Positions 8,660 through 9,521 of a stretch of 9,521 bases of DNA are shown piece after piece. Position 1 is the stretch's first letter. Every line of letters begins with the position of its first letter. Position numbers and translations under genes: made by a program. Origin of the DNA: Sphingomonadaceae bacterium (GTDB taxonomy: Bacteria > Pseudomonadota > Alphaproteobacteria > Sphingomonadales > Sphingomonadaceae); assembly GCA_019454625.1 (NCBI GenBank), contig JACFNY010000026.1, positions 1 to 9,521 of the forward strand. The letters are read 5' to 3'. Below the pieces are notes generated by a model that did not search any database, was not told the origin of the DNA, and saw nothing but the letters and a program-made list of their open reading frames with translations.

Positions 8660-8688
8660 TTGACCGCATCGACGGTGCGTCGCAAATC
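8660..8688 (+). promoter_or_regulatory. Weak candidate promoter of the racemase gene
   Basis: TTGACC at 8660-8665 matches five of six bases of a -35 element, but at a 16- or 17-base spacing only the poor GCAAAT / CAAATC is available as -10. The short region also holds an 8-base direct repeat ATCGACGG (8668-8675 and 8686-8693, 18 bases apart) and a small stem, CGACG-GTG-CGTCG (8670-8682). A promoter is expected here because of the upstream hairpin, but this exact placement is tentative. Confidence 0.25.
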
Positions 8689-8709
8689 GACGGGAAGAAA
8701 GGGAGAGGC

Positions 8710-9521
8710 ATGGCGGGACCGCTTTCGGGCGTTCGTATCATCGAAATGGCGGGACTCGGACCGGGGCCGTTCGCGGGCATGATGCTCGCCGACCACGGCG
8801 CGGAGGTGATCCGCATCGACAGGCCGGGCGGGGCGCCGGAGACGGTGCTCGGCCGCTCGCGCCGCTCGATCGTCGTCGACCTGAAATCGCCGGAAGGCAC
8901 CGCGATTCTCCGCAAGCTGGCGAAGACCGCCGACGGCCTCATCGAAGGGCTGCGGCCGGGCGTTATGGAACGGCTGGGGCTCGGCCCGGACGTGCTGCTC
9001 GGCGACAACCCGCGCCTCGTCTACGGCCGCATGACGGGATGGGGGCAGGCCGGACCGCTCGCCCACGCCGCCGGGCACGACATCAACTACATCGCGCTGG
9101 CCGGTGCGCTCCACGCCTACGGCCGCGCAGGCGAGAAGCCGACGCCGCCGATCAACATGGTCGGCGACTTCGGCGGCGGCGGCATGATGCTCGCCTTCGG
9201 CATGGCCGCGGCGCTGCTCTCGGCGCAGAAGACCGGCAAGGGACAAGTGATCGACGCCGCCATGACCGACGGCGCGGCCGTGCTGATGAGCATGATCTGG
9301 GGCTTCTACGGCGAAGGCGCGTGGAAGGACGAGCGCGGCGTCAACATGCTCGATACCGGCACCCATTTCTACGACACCTACGCGTGCATGGGGGGCGGCT
9401 ATATCTCGATCGGCTCGATCGAGCCGCAGTTCTACGCCGAACTGCGCCGCCGCGCGGGGCTGGAGCACGACCCGGATTTCGACGCGCAGATGGACCCGTC
9501 GCGCTGGGGGCGCCTGAAGGA
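8710..9521 (+). CDS. Alpha-methylacyl-CoA racemase, CaiB/BaiF CoA-transferase family (5' part)
   Basis: The first 270 residues; the gene runs off the window and homologues are about 360 residues. The enzyme interconverts (R)- and (S)-2-methylacyl-CoA so branched-chain or sterol side-chain acyl-CoAs can enter beta-oxidation. Seen: N-terminal LSGVRIIEMAGLGPGPF, FADHG-like LADHGAEVIRID, RPGVMERLGLGP, then the racemase catalytic residues. His123-Asp124 (in GHDINY), Asp153 (in VGDFGGGG) and Glu238 (in SIEPQFY) match His126, Asp127, Asp156 and Glu241 of the Mycobacterium tuberculosis racemase with a constant offset of three. This favours racemase over a formyl-CoA or carnitine-type CoA-transferase. 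The ATG follows a purine-rich AAGAAAGGGAGAGG (8695-8708). The gene is separated from ftsZ by a hairpin and is probably a separate transcription unit; the in vivo substrate is unknown. Confidence 0.93.
   Translation, partial: MAGPLSGVRIIEMAGLGPGPFAGMMLADHGAEVIRIDRPGGAPETVLGRSRRSIVVDLKSPEGTAILRKLAKTADGLIEGLRPGVMERLGLGPDVLLGDNPRLVYGRMTGWGQAGPLAHAAGHDINYIALAGALHAYGRAGEKPTPPINMVGDFGGGGMMLAFGMAAALLSAQKTGKGQVIDAAMTDGAAVLMSMIWGFYGEGAWKDERGVNMLDTGTHFYDTYACMGGGYISIGSIEPQFYAELRRRAGLEHDPDFDAQMDPSRWGRLK

Noticed and set aside
7039..9468. Very long minus-strand open frame (about 800 codons) opposite ftsZ and the racemase
   Set aside because: It is antisense to two clearly identified genes. Its translation is Arg/His/Asp/Val-rich without recognisable motifs, as expected when GC-biased third positions remove stop codons from the opposite strand. 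The similar frame at 930-2756 is rejected for the same reason.

Overview
This window is the distal half of a division and cell wall (dcw) gene cluster from a GC-rich alphaproteobacterium. Sphingomonadales is my best guess. The gene order, the long Pro/Ala/Glu-rich FtsZ linker ending in an [13 protein letters not shown] peptide, the GANTC sites in the ftsZ leader and the roughly two-thirds G+C content all fit. No rRNA or tRNA is present to settle the taxonomy.

Layout, all on the plus strand: the 3' end of ftsW (to 406), murG (403-1536), murC (1533-2945), murB (2942-3904), ddl (3901-4809), ftsQ (4806-5687), ftsA (5684-6972), a 114-base leader, ftsZ (7087-8580), a 129-base gap with a terminator-like hairpin, then the 5' part of an alpha-methylacyl-CoA racemase gene (from 8710, running off the window). 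Every junction from ftsW to ftsA is a 4-base stop/start overlap (ATGA or GTGA), so these genes are almost certainly one translationally coupled transcript.

How they work together: MurC and MurB complete early UDP-MurNAc-peptide steps, Ddl supplies D-Ala-D-Ala, and MurG makes lipid II. FtsW polymerises lipid II at the septum, FtsQ recruits and regulates the septal synthase, and FtsA tethers FtsZ filaments to the membrane. ftsZ is set apart by its own leader with promoter-like elements and a pair of GANTC sites in a perfect inverted repeat, so it can be controlled separately. The racemase belongs to branched-chain or sterol acyl-CoA metabolism and looks like an unrelated neighbour.

The window is mostly orthodox, and I do not see an undescribed multi-gene system. 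Three things deserve attention. (1) The ftsA start is out of frame with the ftsA body, across a run of six G. (2) The ftsZ leader carries a paired GANTC inverted repeat over a candidate promoter. (3) A strong GC hairpin inside an unusual MurB C-terminal tail overlaps the ddl ribosome-binding site.
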